Shown piece after piece: positions 1 to 5,263 of a stretch of 5,263 nt of DNA (position 1 is the stretch's first letter; each line of letters opens with the position of its first letter). Below the pieces are notes generated by a model. It ran no database searches, was not told the origin of the DNA, and saw only the letters and a program-made list of their open reading frames with translations. A program made the position numbers and the translations under genes. The DNA comes from Bdellovibrionales bacterium (lineage in GTDB: Bacteria; Bdellovibrionota; Bdellovibrionia; Bdellovibrionales; UBA1609). The DNA lies in contig JAGRAK010000154.1 of assembly GCA_020434645.1 (NCBI GenBank), forward strand, positions 1-5,263. The letters run 5' to 3'.

Positions 1-1
1 A

Positions 2-79
2 CGCCCGACGGGACTTTTCGGTAGTCGCGAACTCACATCTTTTTTTCCAGAAACTTGGCGAAAAAAGTTGGGGGCTTAA
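2..79 (+). CDS. livM: C-terminal end of branched-chain amino-acid ABC transporter permease LivM (partial, 5' end outside window)
   Basis: A frame open from the left edge encodes 25 residues and stops at TAA 77-79. It begins RPTGLFGSRE, which resembles the RPxGLFG tail that commonly closes LivM-type permeases. It lies one base before the livG ATG, exactly where livM sits in the usual livH-livM-livG-livF order. LivM is one of the two inner-membrane permease subunits of the branched-chain amino-acid importer. The rest of the tail is basic and hydrophilic (ending WRKKLGA), as expected for a cytoplasmic extension. Only the tail is visible, so the call rests on the short motif and on gene order; the other two forward frames offer no better alternative. 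Confidence 0.72.
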   Translation, partial: RPTGLFGSRELTSFFPETWRKKLGA

Positions 80-80
80 T

Positions 81-857
81 ATGGGTAAGGCCTTATTCAG
101 TGTTGAGAATATCACTATGCAATTTGGCGGACTAACGGCTGTTGACTCCTTTCAAATGTCTATGGAAGAAGGCCAACTTCTCGGACTTATCGGTCCAAAC
201 GGTGCAGGTAAGACCACTGTGTTTAACATGATCACTGGAGTGTACACTCCAACTAAAGGCAAAATATTGTTAAATGGTGAGGATATCACGGGACTCAAAC
301 CTTATCAGATATCTGAAAAGGGGATTGCGCGAACCTTTCAAAACATACGTCTTTTTAAAGATTTAACAGTGTTAGAAAATGTTTTAATTGGGTCTGACCA
401 ACATATTCAGTACGGACTAATTCGCACTGTGCTTCGACTCCCATCTTTTTTTAAAGAAGAAATTCAAGCCAAAGAAAAAGCGATGTCACTACTTTCAATA
501 TTTAATCTGCAGGATAAGGCCGACTGGCTCGCTTCTAATTTGCCTTATGGTGATCAGAGAAAATTAGAAATAGTACGCGCTCTAGCAACCAATCCCAAAA
601 TTATATTACTAGATGAGCCGGCAGCTGGTATGAATCATGCCGAAACAGAAAAGCTTATGGATCTTATAGCGAAAATTAGAAAAGATTTTAAGCTCACAGT
701 TTTATTAATTGAGCATGACATGAAGCTTGTTATGGGGATCTGCGAAAGAATATTTGTTCTTGATCATGGTGAGAAAATCGCAGAGGGAAATGCCGAGAGC
801 ATTCAAAATAACAGCAAGGTGATCGAGGCTTATTTAGGTGTAGATATCGAAGACTAA
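81..857 (+). CDS. livG: LivG, ATP-binding subunit of branched-chain amino-acid ABC importer
   Basis: This 258-residue protein is one of two cytoplasmic ATPases that drive uptake of leucine, isoleucine and valine through the LivH/LivM permease. Visible motifs are Walker A GPNGAGKT (residues 38-45), Q-loop Gln87 in TFQNIRLF, a signature YGDQR (156-160), Walker B IILLDEP (174-180) and the H-loop His212 in EHD. The YGxQR form of the signature in place of LSGGQ is typical of the LivG branch. Length and the YLG tail also match the family. The ATG start follows a GGGGG ribosome-binding stretch at 70-74 with six bases of spacing, inside the end of livM. One base separates it from the livM stop, which implies translational coupling. 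Closely related importers for amides or urea (UrtD-type) use similar ATPases, so the exact substrate is inferred. Confidence 0.94.
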   Translation: MGKALFSVENITMQFGGLTAVDSFQMSMEEGQLLGLIGPNGAGKTTVFNMITGVYTPTKGKILLNGEDITGLKPYQISEKGIARTFQNIRLFKDLTVLENVLIGSDQHIQYGLIRTVLRLPSFFKEEIQAKEKAMSLLSIFNLQDKADWLASNLPYGDQRKLEIVRALATNPKIILLDEPAAGMNHAETEKLMDLIAKIRKDFKLTVLLIEHDMKLVMGICERIFVLDHGEKIAEGNAESIQNNSKVIEAYLGVDIED

Positions 858-862
858 AGGAG
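857..862 (+). promoter_or_regulatory. Ribosome binding site that fixes the TTG start of livF
   Basis: AAGGAG begins on the last base of the livG stop codon and lies six bases before TTG 869. No in-frame ATG or GTG is near, and the GTG at 862 is in another frame, so the strong site and its spacing decide the TTG start. Confidence 0.8.
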
Positions 863-868
863 TGCTTT

Positions 869-1597
869 TTGTCTCAAGCAGAACCAAATCAGATACTATT
901 AAATGTTAAAGATCTTCATGTCTATTTTGGTGCTATACATGCGCTTAAAGGCTTAAGTTTTCATGTTAAAAAAGGCGAGATCGTTTCACTTATTGGTGCT
1001 AATGGTGCGGGTAAAACCACAACTTTAAAGGCCATTTCGTCAGTTACTGGCTATAAGGGTGATATCGAATTTGAGGGCAAAAGACTAGCCGGCCTTGCGC
1101 CTTATGAAATTGTAAGGCTAGGGGTCGCCCATGCCCCTGAAGGTCGTGGTATTTTTTCGCCACTCACTGTGTATGAGAACCTTATGATGGGTGCTTTTAC
1201 TCGTTCAGATAAAAAAGAAATTGAAGCTGATCTTGAACATTGCTTTACGCTATTCCCAAGACTTAAAGAAAGAATTGAGCAGCGTGCCGGGACACTTTCG
1301 GGTGGAGAGCAGCAGATGGTGGCTATTTCACGTGCTTTGATGGCGAGACCAAAACTTCTTATGCTCGATGAGCCATCTTTAGGGCTAGCCCCACTTATTG
1401 TTAAACAAATTTTTGATATTATTAAAAAAGTAAATTCAGAAGGAACAACAATCTTACTTGTTGAACAGAACGCCAGAATGGCTTTAAAAGTCTCGCATAG
1501 GGCTTATTGTATCGAAACCGGAAGAATTACACTGTCCGGATTAGGTCGTGATCTGTTAAATGATGATGCTGTTCGTAAAGCTTATCTCGGCGGTTAA
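869..1597 (+). CDS. livF: LivF, second ATP-binding subunit of branched-chain amino-acid ABC importer
   Basis: This 242-residue ABC ATPase pairs with LivG on the cytoplasmic face of the LivH/LivM permease. Motifs seen are Walker A GANGAGKT (43-50), the PEGRGIF segment at the Q-loop position (90-96), signature LSGGEQ (143-148), Walker B LLMLDEP (163-169), D-loop SLGLAP (170-175) and VEQNA (198-202). The Gln200 at the usual H-loop histidine position and the PEGR segment are both features of the LivF subfamily, and they separate it from LivG. The protein ends AYLGG, a normal LivF tail. The start is TTG at 869, 11 bases after the livG stop, set by an AAGGAG site. It is intact and full length. UrtE-type urea transporter ATPases are the nearest alternative family. 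Confidence 0.94.
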   Translation: MSQAEPNQILLNVKDLHVYFGAIHALKGLSFHVKKGEIVSLIGANGAGKTTTLKAISSVTGYKGDIEFEGKRLAGLAPYEIVRLGVAHAPEGRGIFSPLTVYENLMMGAFTRSDKKEIEADLEHCFTLFPRLKERIEQRAGTLSGGEQQMVAISRALMARPKLLMLDEPSLGLAPLIVKQIFDIIKKVNSEGTTILLVEQNARMALKVSHRAYCIETGRITLSGLGRDLLNDDAVRKAYLGG

Positions 1598-1599
1598 CT

Positions 1600-1605
1600 A
1601 AGGAG
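1600..1605 (+). promoter_or_regulatory. Ribosome binding site that fixes the GTG start of the cold-shock gene
   Basis: AAGGAG lies six bases before GTG 1612. An overlapping ATG at 1610 is followed at once by TGA in its own frame and cannot be the start. The wider AAGGAGTGC context is identical to the one before livF. Confidence 0.75.
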
Positions 1606-1611
1606 TGCAAT

Positions 1612-1830
1612 GTGACAACAGAAGAGCCTGTTAAGGTAAATGGCATTGTTAAGTGGTTTAATGAAGAAAAGGGATTTGGATTTATTGAGCAAGCCGACGG
1701 GCGAGATCTATTTGTGCATTATAAAGAGTGTCGGGGGAGAATTCTTCAAGGCGATAAAGTTGAATATGTTTTGGGAGAAGGCAAAAAAGGACCTTGCGCC
1801 ACAAAGGTTCGTGTTATTGAGAAAGCATAG
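1612..1830 (+). CDS. Small cold-shock-domain (CspA-like) nucleic-acid-binding protein
   Basis: This 72-residue protein is a single cold-shock domain, an OB-fold that binds single-stranded RNA or DNA, typically acting as an RNA chaperone in the cytoplasm. The first strand GIVKWFNEEKGFGFI (11-25) contains RNP1 (KGFGFI, 20-25). RNP2 is LFVHY (33-37), where most family members have VFVHF. The key aromatics Trp15, Phe16, Phe22, Phe24, Phe34, His36 and Tyr37 are kept. Compared with CspA as I recall it, the segment after RNP2 is about four residues shorter (KECRGRILQGDKV) and lacks the usual aromatic there. GKKGPCATKV (57-66) matches the conserved C-terminal part. It begins 14 bases after livF with a strong ribosome binding site, so co-transcription with the transporter is likely. 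Its last 17 bases overlap the end of the convergent marC-like gene. Whether it responds to cold cannot be told from sequence. Confidence 0.9.
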   Translation: MTTEEPVKVNGIVKWFNEEKGFGFIEQADGRDLFVHYKECRGRILQGDKVEYVLGEGKKGPCATKVRVIEKA

Positions 1831-2458
1831 ATTTTATGTAGGGCTTGATGCCTGTGAAGAAAAATTCAACTGATATCATCATCAGGATAAGCCCCATTAA
1901 TCTAAAAAATACTTTTTGACCACTTTCTCCAATTACAAGAGTAATACGTTTAGAGCCGAGCAGGGTAAAATAAGTCAGCAGTGAAACAAGAGCTGCGGCT
2001 ATAAATAGCAGCGCTCTTTGAAGTAGTGAAGAAGACTCCTGCATCATTACCGTCATGACAGTGATTGTGCCTGGGCCACAGATAAGTGGTATAGCAAGTG
2101 GTGTAATGGCTTTAATGTTGACGTCTTGCAGGCTCATTTTTTCAGAGGCTGTAAGAAGTTTAGTTCGTGCATCTTTACCTTGGAGCATGTCGTATCCGGT
2201 TATAAAAAATAAGACGCCGCCGACAACACGTAGTGAATCGATTGAGACATTAAAAAAATCAAATAAGAATTTACCTGAGATTGCAAAAAACAACATTGCG
2301 GCAAAGGCGGCAAGACTTGCTCTCAAAGCTACGGCACGAGTGACAGTGGCTTCAGCACCCTCGGTCAGTGATGAGTAAAACGGAATGGTGCCTAGCGGAT
2401 TCACGATGGTAATAAGGCTTGTAAGGGCGAGAGAAAAGTAAATAAAGGATTCTTTCAA
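1814..2458 (-). CDS. MarC-family (UPF0056) integral inner-membrane protein
   Basis: With a TTG start at 2458 the product has 214 residues, the usual size for MarC/YhgN-type proteins. It is strongly hydrophobic, with about six membrane segments. Family landmarks are NPLGTIPF in the first segment (20-27), RVVGGVLFFITGYDML (77-92), a central PLAIPLICGPGTIT (120-133) and a closing RLMGLI..VEFFFTGIK (186-205). The molecular function of the family is not established; an early link to multiple antibiotic resistance was not upheld. The longer open frame reaching 2578 runs through the upstream gene and would add a hydrophilic leader untypical of the family. The TTG start instead lies four bases after the TPR gene stop, with GGAG (2468-2471) nine bases upstream, so the two genes look translationally coupled. 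The 3' end overlaps the convergent cold-shock gene by 17 bases. Family call firm, role unknown. Confidence 0.9.
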   Translation of the reverse strand: MKESFIYFSLALTSLITIVNPLGTIPFYSSLTEGAEATVTRAVALRASLAAFAAMLFFAISGKFLFDFFNVSIDSLRVVGGVLFFITGYDMLQGKDARTKLLTASEKMSLQDVNIKAITPLAIPLICGPGTITVMTVMMQESSSLLQRALLFIAAALVSLLTYFTLLGSKRITLVIGESGQKVFFRLMGLILMMISVEFFFTGIKPYIKSMLSQ

Positions 2459-2462
2459 ATTT

Positions 2463-3218
2463 TTAAGCTCCGCGAGTTTTACGCTTGTCGTTTGAGCGAC
2501 CGAGCTTATCATTGATTGCTTTCCATTCTTTTTCAAGAAAAAGTGCGCTGTTTGGGCCTGCGCGGCGGTATTCTTCAATGATGCCTTTTGCGGTAGAGTA
2601 GTCTCGATTTCGTATTAATAGCTCAACATAAGATCTAGCCACTTGAAACTGCGGATTTTTCTTATCTCGCCGTAAGATATAGTGGAATTGCTTTTTAGCC
2701 TGGTCGAACTGTCCGATTTCACCTAAAGCACGGGCGTATTGGTATCTAGCCGATTCAGTGCTGCCGCCATTTTGAAAGTATAAAGAATAAGCCTTAGCCG
2801 CGGGGTAGAAATTTTTTGAATCTGTATAAATTTCACCAATTCGCAAAAGGCTATTGATGTCTGCTTTATCTAACTCATAGGCTTTTTCAAGAGCTTGGAC
2901 TTCGCAATTATTCTTTTTGCGAATATTGCAAATTTTTGCGAGATCTTTTAGCTCATGAGGCTTTGCAATGCCGCTCATTTGCTTAATTTTTAAAGGGATA
3001 ATACTAAAAAAATAGGTGTCCCAATTGATCGCGTGAATTATAGCTCCGATAAGTATAAGAGTAAAAATAATGAGGCTTAATGAAGCGCCACTGGTTTCGC
3101 GATCAGAAGAAGAGTTCGATACGCGCAAAACATGCCCACATGTGCAATAGGCGTTTTGGCCTACTACACGATCAGGATGAATGTTGTTAAAGCATATCGG
3201 GCAATTTAACTGTCTCAT
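2463..3218 (-). CDS. Zinc-ribbon / transmembrane / TPR-repeat protein of unknown function
   Basis: This 251-residue protein has three visible parts. Residues 1-33 form a small zinc ribbon with a four-cysteine pattern CPIC (6-9) and CTCG (25-28). A serine-rich linker leads to one hydrophobic segment at about 47-64. From about 90 to 240 it is helical, with TPR-like repeats such as ALEKAYELDKADINSLLRIGEIY and AARYxYA/GQFDQAKKQF-type helices. A pair of cysteines (97 and 105) opens the repeat region. I do not recognise a named family. TPRs normally mediate protein-protein contact, so a membrane-anchored scaffold is a reasonable inference. ATG 3218 is preferred over TTG 3242 because a GGGGGA site (3228-3233) lies nine bases ahead and the zinc ribbon begins at once. 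It is the first gene of a two-gene unit with the marC-like gene four bases downstream. Which side of the membrane the repeats occupy is not clear. Confidence 0.8.
   Translation of the reverse strand: MRQLNCPICFNNIHPDRVVGQNAYCTCGHVLRVSNSSSDRETSGASLSLIIFTLILIGAIIHAINWDTYFFSIIPLKIKQMSGIAKPHELKDLAKICNIRKKNNCEVQALEKAYELDKADINSLLRIGEIYTDSKNFYPAAKAYSLYFQNGGSTESARYQYARALGEIGQFDQAKKQFHYILRRDKKNPQFQVARSYVELLIRNRDYSTAKGIIEEYRRAGPNSALFLEKEWKAINDKLGRSNDKRKTRGA
2468..2471 (-). promoter_or_regulatory. Ribosome binding site supporting the TTG start of the marC-like gene
   Basis: GGAG on the minus strand lies nine bases before TTG 2458, inside the last codons of the TPR gene. It supports the short 214-residue form over an upstream start within the TPR gene. 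Confidence 0.55.
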
Positions 3219-3296
3219 TTTAGTACTTCCCCCAAGTCGCAATCTGTACTTAAGTCTTGCAAGAGTTGTTCTCGTTCTTGTAGGGTTATATTCGAT

Positions 3297-3324
3297 TTGA
3301 GTGGGCTAAAAATCTACATATTTT
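3297..3324 (+). promoter_or_regulatory. Weak sigma-70-like promoter candidate for the hydrolase gene
   Basis: TTGAGT (3297-3302) and TATTTT (3319-3324) are 16 bases apart, each matching four of six consensus positions. The inverted repeat 3344-3375 would then sit about 20 bases downstream of the -10 box, a usual place for a repressor site. In AT-rich DNA such matches arise easily by chance, and consensus knowledge from enterics may not apply here. Confidence 0.25.
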
Positions 3325-3343
3325 AGTCAGTGTTAGAGTTTAG

Positions 3344-3375
3344 ACACTTTGGCTAAGCTCGGCCACTCAAAGTGT
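3344..3375. repeat. Perfect 8-bp inverted repeat upstream of the hydrolase gene (possible operator or RNA hairpin)
   Basis: ACACTTTG (3344-3351) and CAAAGTGT (3368-3375) are exact reverse complements separated by 16 bases. The right arm ends 38 bases before the ATG at 3414. The 24-base centre-to-centre distance of the arms could suit a dimeric regulator, or the arms could pair as a hairpin in a leader RNA. No run of T follows, so a terminator is unlikely. The repeat itself is seen directly; its function is inference. Confidence 0.5.
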
Positions 3376-3413
3376 AAGCTAAATATTAAATGTGAGTAAG
3401 TCTTTGGAGCAAA

Positions 3414-4520
3414 ATGATATCACTTAGCGAAAAGCCCGTATTGTTTTCTGAGTCAAGAGTTGGTTCTTTTTCTATAGGCACTATTGAGCTTAATCGCCCA
3501 AAGGCACTCAATGCGCTCAATACAGAATGTTACAAATTAATCGAAGAAAAATTACTAAGCTGGAGTAAAAATCCGCAAATCGCAGCAGTTGTAATTGAAA
3601 GTCGTGGTGATAAGGCTTTTTGCGCAGGTGGCGATGTCAAATCTCTAGCTCTAGAAATTAAAAATAAAAATTATGATTTTGTAAAAGATTTTTTTTCTTA
3701 CGAGTACTTTGTTGATTGCCTCATTCATGATTATTCAAAACCAATTATTGCTTTTGCTCATGGCATCACCATGGGCGGAGGGCTGGGGCTTATAAATGGC
3801 GCGAGTCACCGAGTCGTCACTGAGAGTACGCTTGTTGCTATGCCAGAGGTGGGGATTGGGCTTTTTCCAGATGTAGGGGCAACACATTTTTTGACAAAAT
3901 GCCCAAATCATTTCGGTATATTTATGGGTTTAACTGGTTCTCGAATTTCAGCAAGTGACGCACTAGCGGCAGGTCTTGCCGATTATTATATACCCGCCTC
4001 ATCGCTTAGAAAAGTAATGGCGGACTTGCTGCATTTACCATGGCAAAGTGATGCTCGCGTAAATAAAGAAATTCTAACTCAGTACTTTGACTCGCTTAAT
4101 ATAAAGGCTCCCAAGCCACAACATTTTAATGACTATTTAAAGTGGGAGCCTCTCTTTGGCAGTGCAGATTATTTTGATATTTACAATAAATTCTCGAATG
4201 CGGATTTAAATTCTGACTTTATGATTGGAGCTAGAACGCGGTTTTTATCAGGCTCACCGACTGCAAAGCAGGTTTTCTTTGAGGCATGCAAGAGGCACAG
4301 AAATTTCAATATGCAGGATGTTTTCGTTGCTGAATGGGGTATGGCCATTCAGTTTTCAAAAGAAAATGAGTTTTACGAGGGTGTTCGAGCTGTGTTGATC
4401 GATAAAGACGGAGCGCCAAAATGGGGACCTGCTGCTGAAAATGATGTCTGCGACCTTGATCGATTTTTCAACTGCAGTGAAAACAATATTTTATCACACA
4501 AGCTTAAACAAATTTTATAA
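3414..4520 (+). CDS. 3-hydroxyisobutyryl-CoA hydrolase-type enzyme (crotonase superfamily, ECH_2)
   Basis: The 368-residue product belongs to the long crotonase-fold group that hydrolyses 3-hydroxyisobutyryl-CoA to free 3-hydroxyisobutyrate in valine breakdown. Seen in order are ELNRPKALNAL (25-35), the CoA-binding and first oxyanion-hole segment AFCAGGD (68-74), the second oxyanion-hole segment GITMGGGLGL (117-126), and MPEVGIGLFPDVGATHFL (143-160). Glu145 and Asp153 lie eight residues apart, as do the catalytic acid pair of known hydrolases, and the FPDVG motif separates this group from ordinary enoyl-CoA hydratases of about 260 residues. The extra C-terminal region is also typical. ATG 3414 has GGAG four bases upstream, and family similarity starts soon after. 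The gene is transcribed alone, away from the TPR gene, and overlaps the convergent phosphorelay gene by 17 bases. Enoyl-CoA hydratase or isomerase annotation is the likely but less exact alternative. Confidence 0.88.
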   Translation: MISLSEKPVLFSESRVGSFSIGTIELNRPKALNALNTECYKLIEEKLLSWSKNPQIAAVVIESRGDKAFCAGGDVKSLALEIKNKNYDFVKDFFSYEYFVDCLIHDYSKPIIAFAHGITMGGGLGLINGASHRVVTESTLVAMPEVGIGLFPDVGATHFLTKCPNHFGIFMGLTGSRISASDALAAGLADYYIPASSLRKVMADLLHLPWQSDARVNKEILTQYFDSLNIKAPKPQHFNDYLKWEPLFGSADYFDIYNKFSNADLNSDFMIGARTRFLSGSPTAKQVFFEACKRHRNFNMQDVFVAEWGMAIQFSKENEFYEGVRAVLIDKDGAPKWGPAAENDVCDLDRFFNCSENNILSHKLKQIL

Positions 4521-5263
4521 TTTCTGATGGGGTGCTGGCGAGCATGCCGCTAGTGTCTTCTAAGAGCTCTGTAATCTCATCTCTCATTTGCATAACCTCC
4601 TCGATGCTTTTTGTTTGCTCAAGTTGCTTACATAGCTCTGAGAAGCGGTAGGCGCCAACGGTCAAGGCTGAGGATTTATACTTATGACCAAGTCGATTAA
4701 GATCCTCAATATTTTGATTTCCAATGCAAGATTCAAATGTGAATTTAAAGTCACTGAGAGAAGATATAAATATTGAAACCACTTTTGCTGTCGCTTTGTC
4801 CCCAATGCTCTGCTTAAGCTTATCTAAAGCGTCATTACTTGCTGCAGGTGACGCTTGCATATATTTTGTAAGCACAGTTCTTAAAGCATTTATTGTAATC
4901 GGCTTTGGCAAAAAATCATTCATGCCCGCGGTAAGACATAGACGCTCATTTTCTTTAGATACGTTTGCTGTCATAGCAATAATAGGGGTTGTCACAAGAC
5001 CTTCTCTCAGTTTGGCTGTGGCTTCAAATCCATTCATTATAGGCATTTGGCAATCCATCAAGATAAGGTCATATTTTGACTTAAGTGCCAGCTCAAGCGC
5101 CTCTTTACCATCGGCTGCAACCGTTGGGGTCGCGCCTAGCTGAGAGAGCATAGATTGTGCCACAATTTGATTAGTTGGGTTGTCTTCGACAATGAGCACC
5201 TTTCGGTGAGCATTTTTCTCAAACAAGGGATGGACGCCCTCATCAAAATTTGAATTGTAGGAG
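4504..5263 (-). CDS. Receiver plus Hpt phosphorelay protein, probably the C-terminal end of a hybrid sensor kinase (partial at right edge)
   Basis: Counting from TTG 5226 as residue 1, a receiver domain spans about 9-122: acidic pair Glu14-Asp15, phospho-acceptor Asp58 in LILMDCQMPIMNGFEA, Thr86 and Lys108 in LPKP. An alanine/serine-rich linker follows, then an Hpt domain at about 135-235 whose phosphorylatable histidine is His181 in GHKYKSSALTVGA. Receiver-then-Hpt order is the standard tail of unorthodox hybrid histidine kinases, where phosphate passes from kinase His to receiver Asp to Hpt His and on to a separate regulator. The frame has no stop between 5226 and the window edge and adds at least 12 residues (SYNSNFDEGVHP). 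The TTG at 5226 has only a GAGGG ten bases upstream. A start outside the window is therefore more likely; a free-standing REC-Hpt protein remains possible. The stop lies inside the convergent hydrolase gene. Confidence 0.88.
   Translation of the reverse strand, partial: SYNSNFDEGVHPLFEKNAHRKVLIVEDNPTNQIVAQSMLSQLGATPTVAADGKEALELALKSKYDLILMDCQMPIMNGFEATAKLREGLVTTPIIAMTANVSKENERLCLTAGMNDFLPKPITINALRTVLTKYMQASPAASNDALDKLKQSIGDKATAKVVSIFISSLSDFKFTFESCIGNQNIEDLNRLGHKYKSSALTVGAYRFSELCKQLEQTKSIEEVMQMRDEITELLEDTSGMLASTPSEIIKFV

Larger units (their letters stand above)
3219..3413. promoter_or_regulatory. Divergent intergenic region between the TPR gene and the hydrolase gene
   Basis: These 195 bases separate two genes read outward, so they should hold promoters for both. 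No coding frame of interest was seen. The part next to the TPR gene carries its GGGGGA ribosome binding site (3228-3233). The part next to the hydrolase carries GGAG at 3406-3409, four bases before its ATG, a somewhat short spacing. An AT-rich stretch at 3380-3390 and a perfect inverted repeat at 3344-3375 lie between. No riboswitch or RNA gene was recognised. The minus-strand promoter was not located with confidence; a TAAAAT-like hexamer at 3320-3325 lacks a good -35 partner. Confidence 0.6.

Noticed and set aside
1640..1873. 77-codon + strand open frame overlapping the cold-shock gene
   Set aside because: It is a shifted frame within the well-supported cold-shock gene, without a recognisable domain or its own convincing ribosome binding site.
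1840..1894. GGGCTT...AAGCCC and CTGAT...ATCAG inverted matches just after the cold-shock stop, considered as a terminator
   Set aside because: The GGGCTT/AAGCCC arms are about 40 bases apart, the CTGAT/ATCAG arms are only five bases, neither is followed by a good T-run, and both lie in marC-like coding sequence; chance is sufficient.
2055..2378. 107-codon + strand open frame
   Set aside because: It lies wholly antisense to the conserved MarC-family coding sequence and its translation shows no family features.
3223..3256. Short repeated words GTACTT and AAGTC near the TPR gene start
   Set aside because: They are five- to six-base words with unequal spacing, too short to separate from chance.
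4724..5143. 139-codon + strand open frame
   Set aside because: It is antisense to the receiver/Hpt coding sequence; the hydrophobic stretches are a by-product of complementing that gene.
1..5263. Search for mobile elements, CRISPR arrays, tRNA/rRNA genes or a defence-type cluster
   Set aside because: All long frames are accounted for by housekeeping-type families; no transposase, integrase, regular repeat array or tRNA-like fold was seen, and no gene-free stretch exceeds 300 bases.

Overview
The window looks like ordinary chromosomal DNA from a Gram-negative, proteobacterium-like organism. It has moderate-to-low GC, tightly packed genes, clear AGGAG-type ribosome binding sites and frequent TTG/GTG starts. 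A relative of the Bdellovibrionota or the former Deltaproteobacteria would fit the gene mix and start-codon use. That placement is an impression, not a demonstrated assignment.

Left third (+ strand, 1-1830): the 3' half of a branched-chain amino-acid (Liv/HAAT) ABC transporter operon. The last codons of the LivM permease end at 79. LivG (81-857) and LivF (869-1597), the two ATPases, follow in canonical order. A small cold-shock-domain gene (1612-1830) sits 14 bases after livF and has the same AAGGAGTGC ribosome-binding context, so it looks like part of the operon.

Middle (- strand, 1814-3218): a two-gene unit read leftward. The first gene encodes a zinc-ribbon / transmembrane / TPR protein (start best placed at ATG 3218). 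The second encodes a MarC-family membrane protein (start best placed at TTG 2458, four bases after the TPR stop). The marC-like gene overlaps the cold-shock gene tail-to-tail by 17 bases.

Right third: a 195-base divergent intergenic region (3219-3413) carries a perfect 8-bp inverted repeat. It precedes a + strand gene for a 3-hydroxyisobutyryl-CoA hydrolase-type enzyme of the crotonase superfamily (3414-4520), the thioester-hydrolysis step of valine breakdown. That gene also overlaps its convergent neighbour by exactly 17 bases. The neighbour (- strand, 4504 to the right edge) encodes a receiver plus Hpt phosphorelay module. Its reading frame stays open to the window edge, so it is probably the C-terminal end of a hybrid sensor kinase.

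Functionally, the Liv transporter and the hydrolase could both serve branched-chain amino-acid use, although they are in separate transcription units. I found no mobile element, CRISPR array, tRNA or rRNA, and no convincing new system. The points worth a second look are modest: the shortened cold-shock domain in a liv operon, the zinc-ribbon/TPR protein paired with MarC, the twin 17-base convergent overlaps, and the inverted repeat upstream of the hydrolase.
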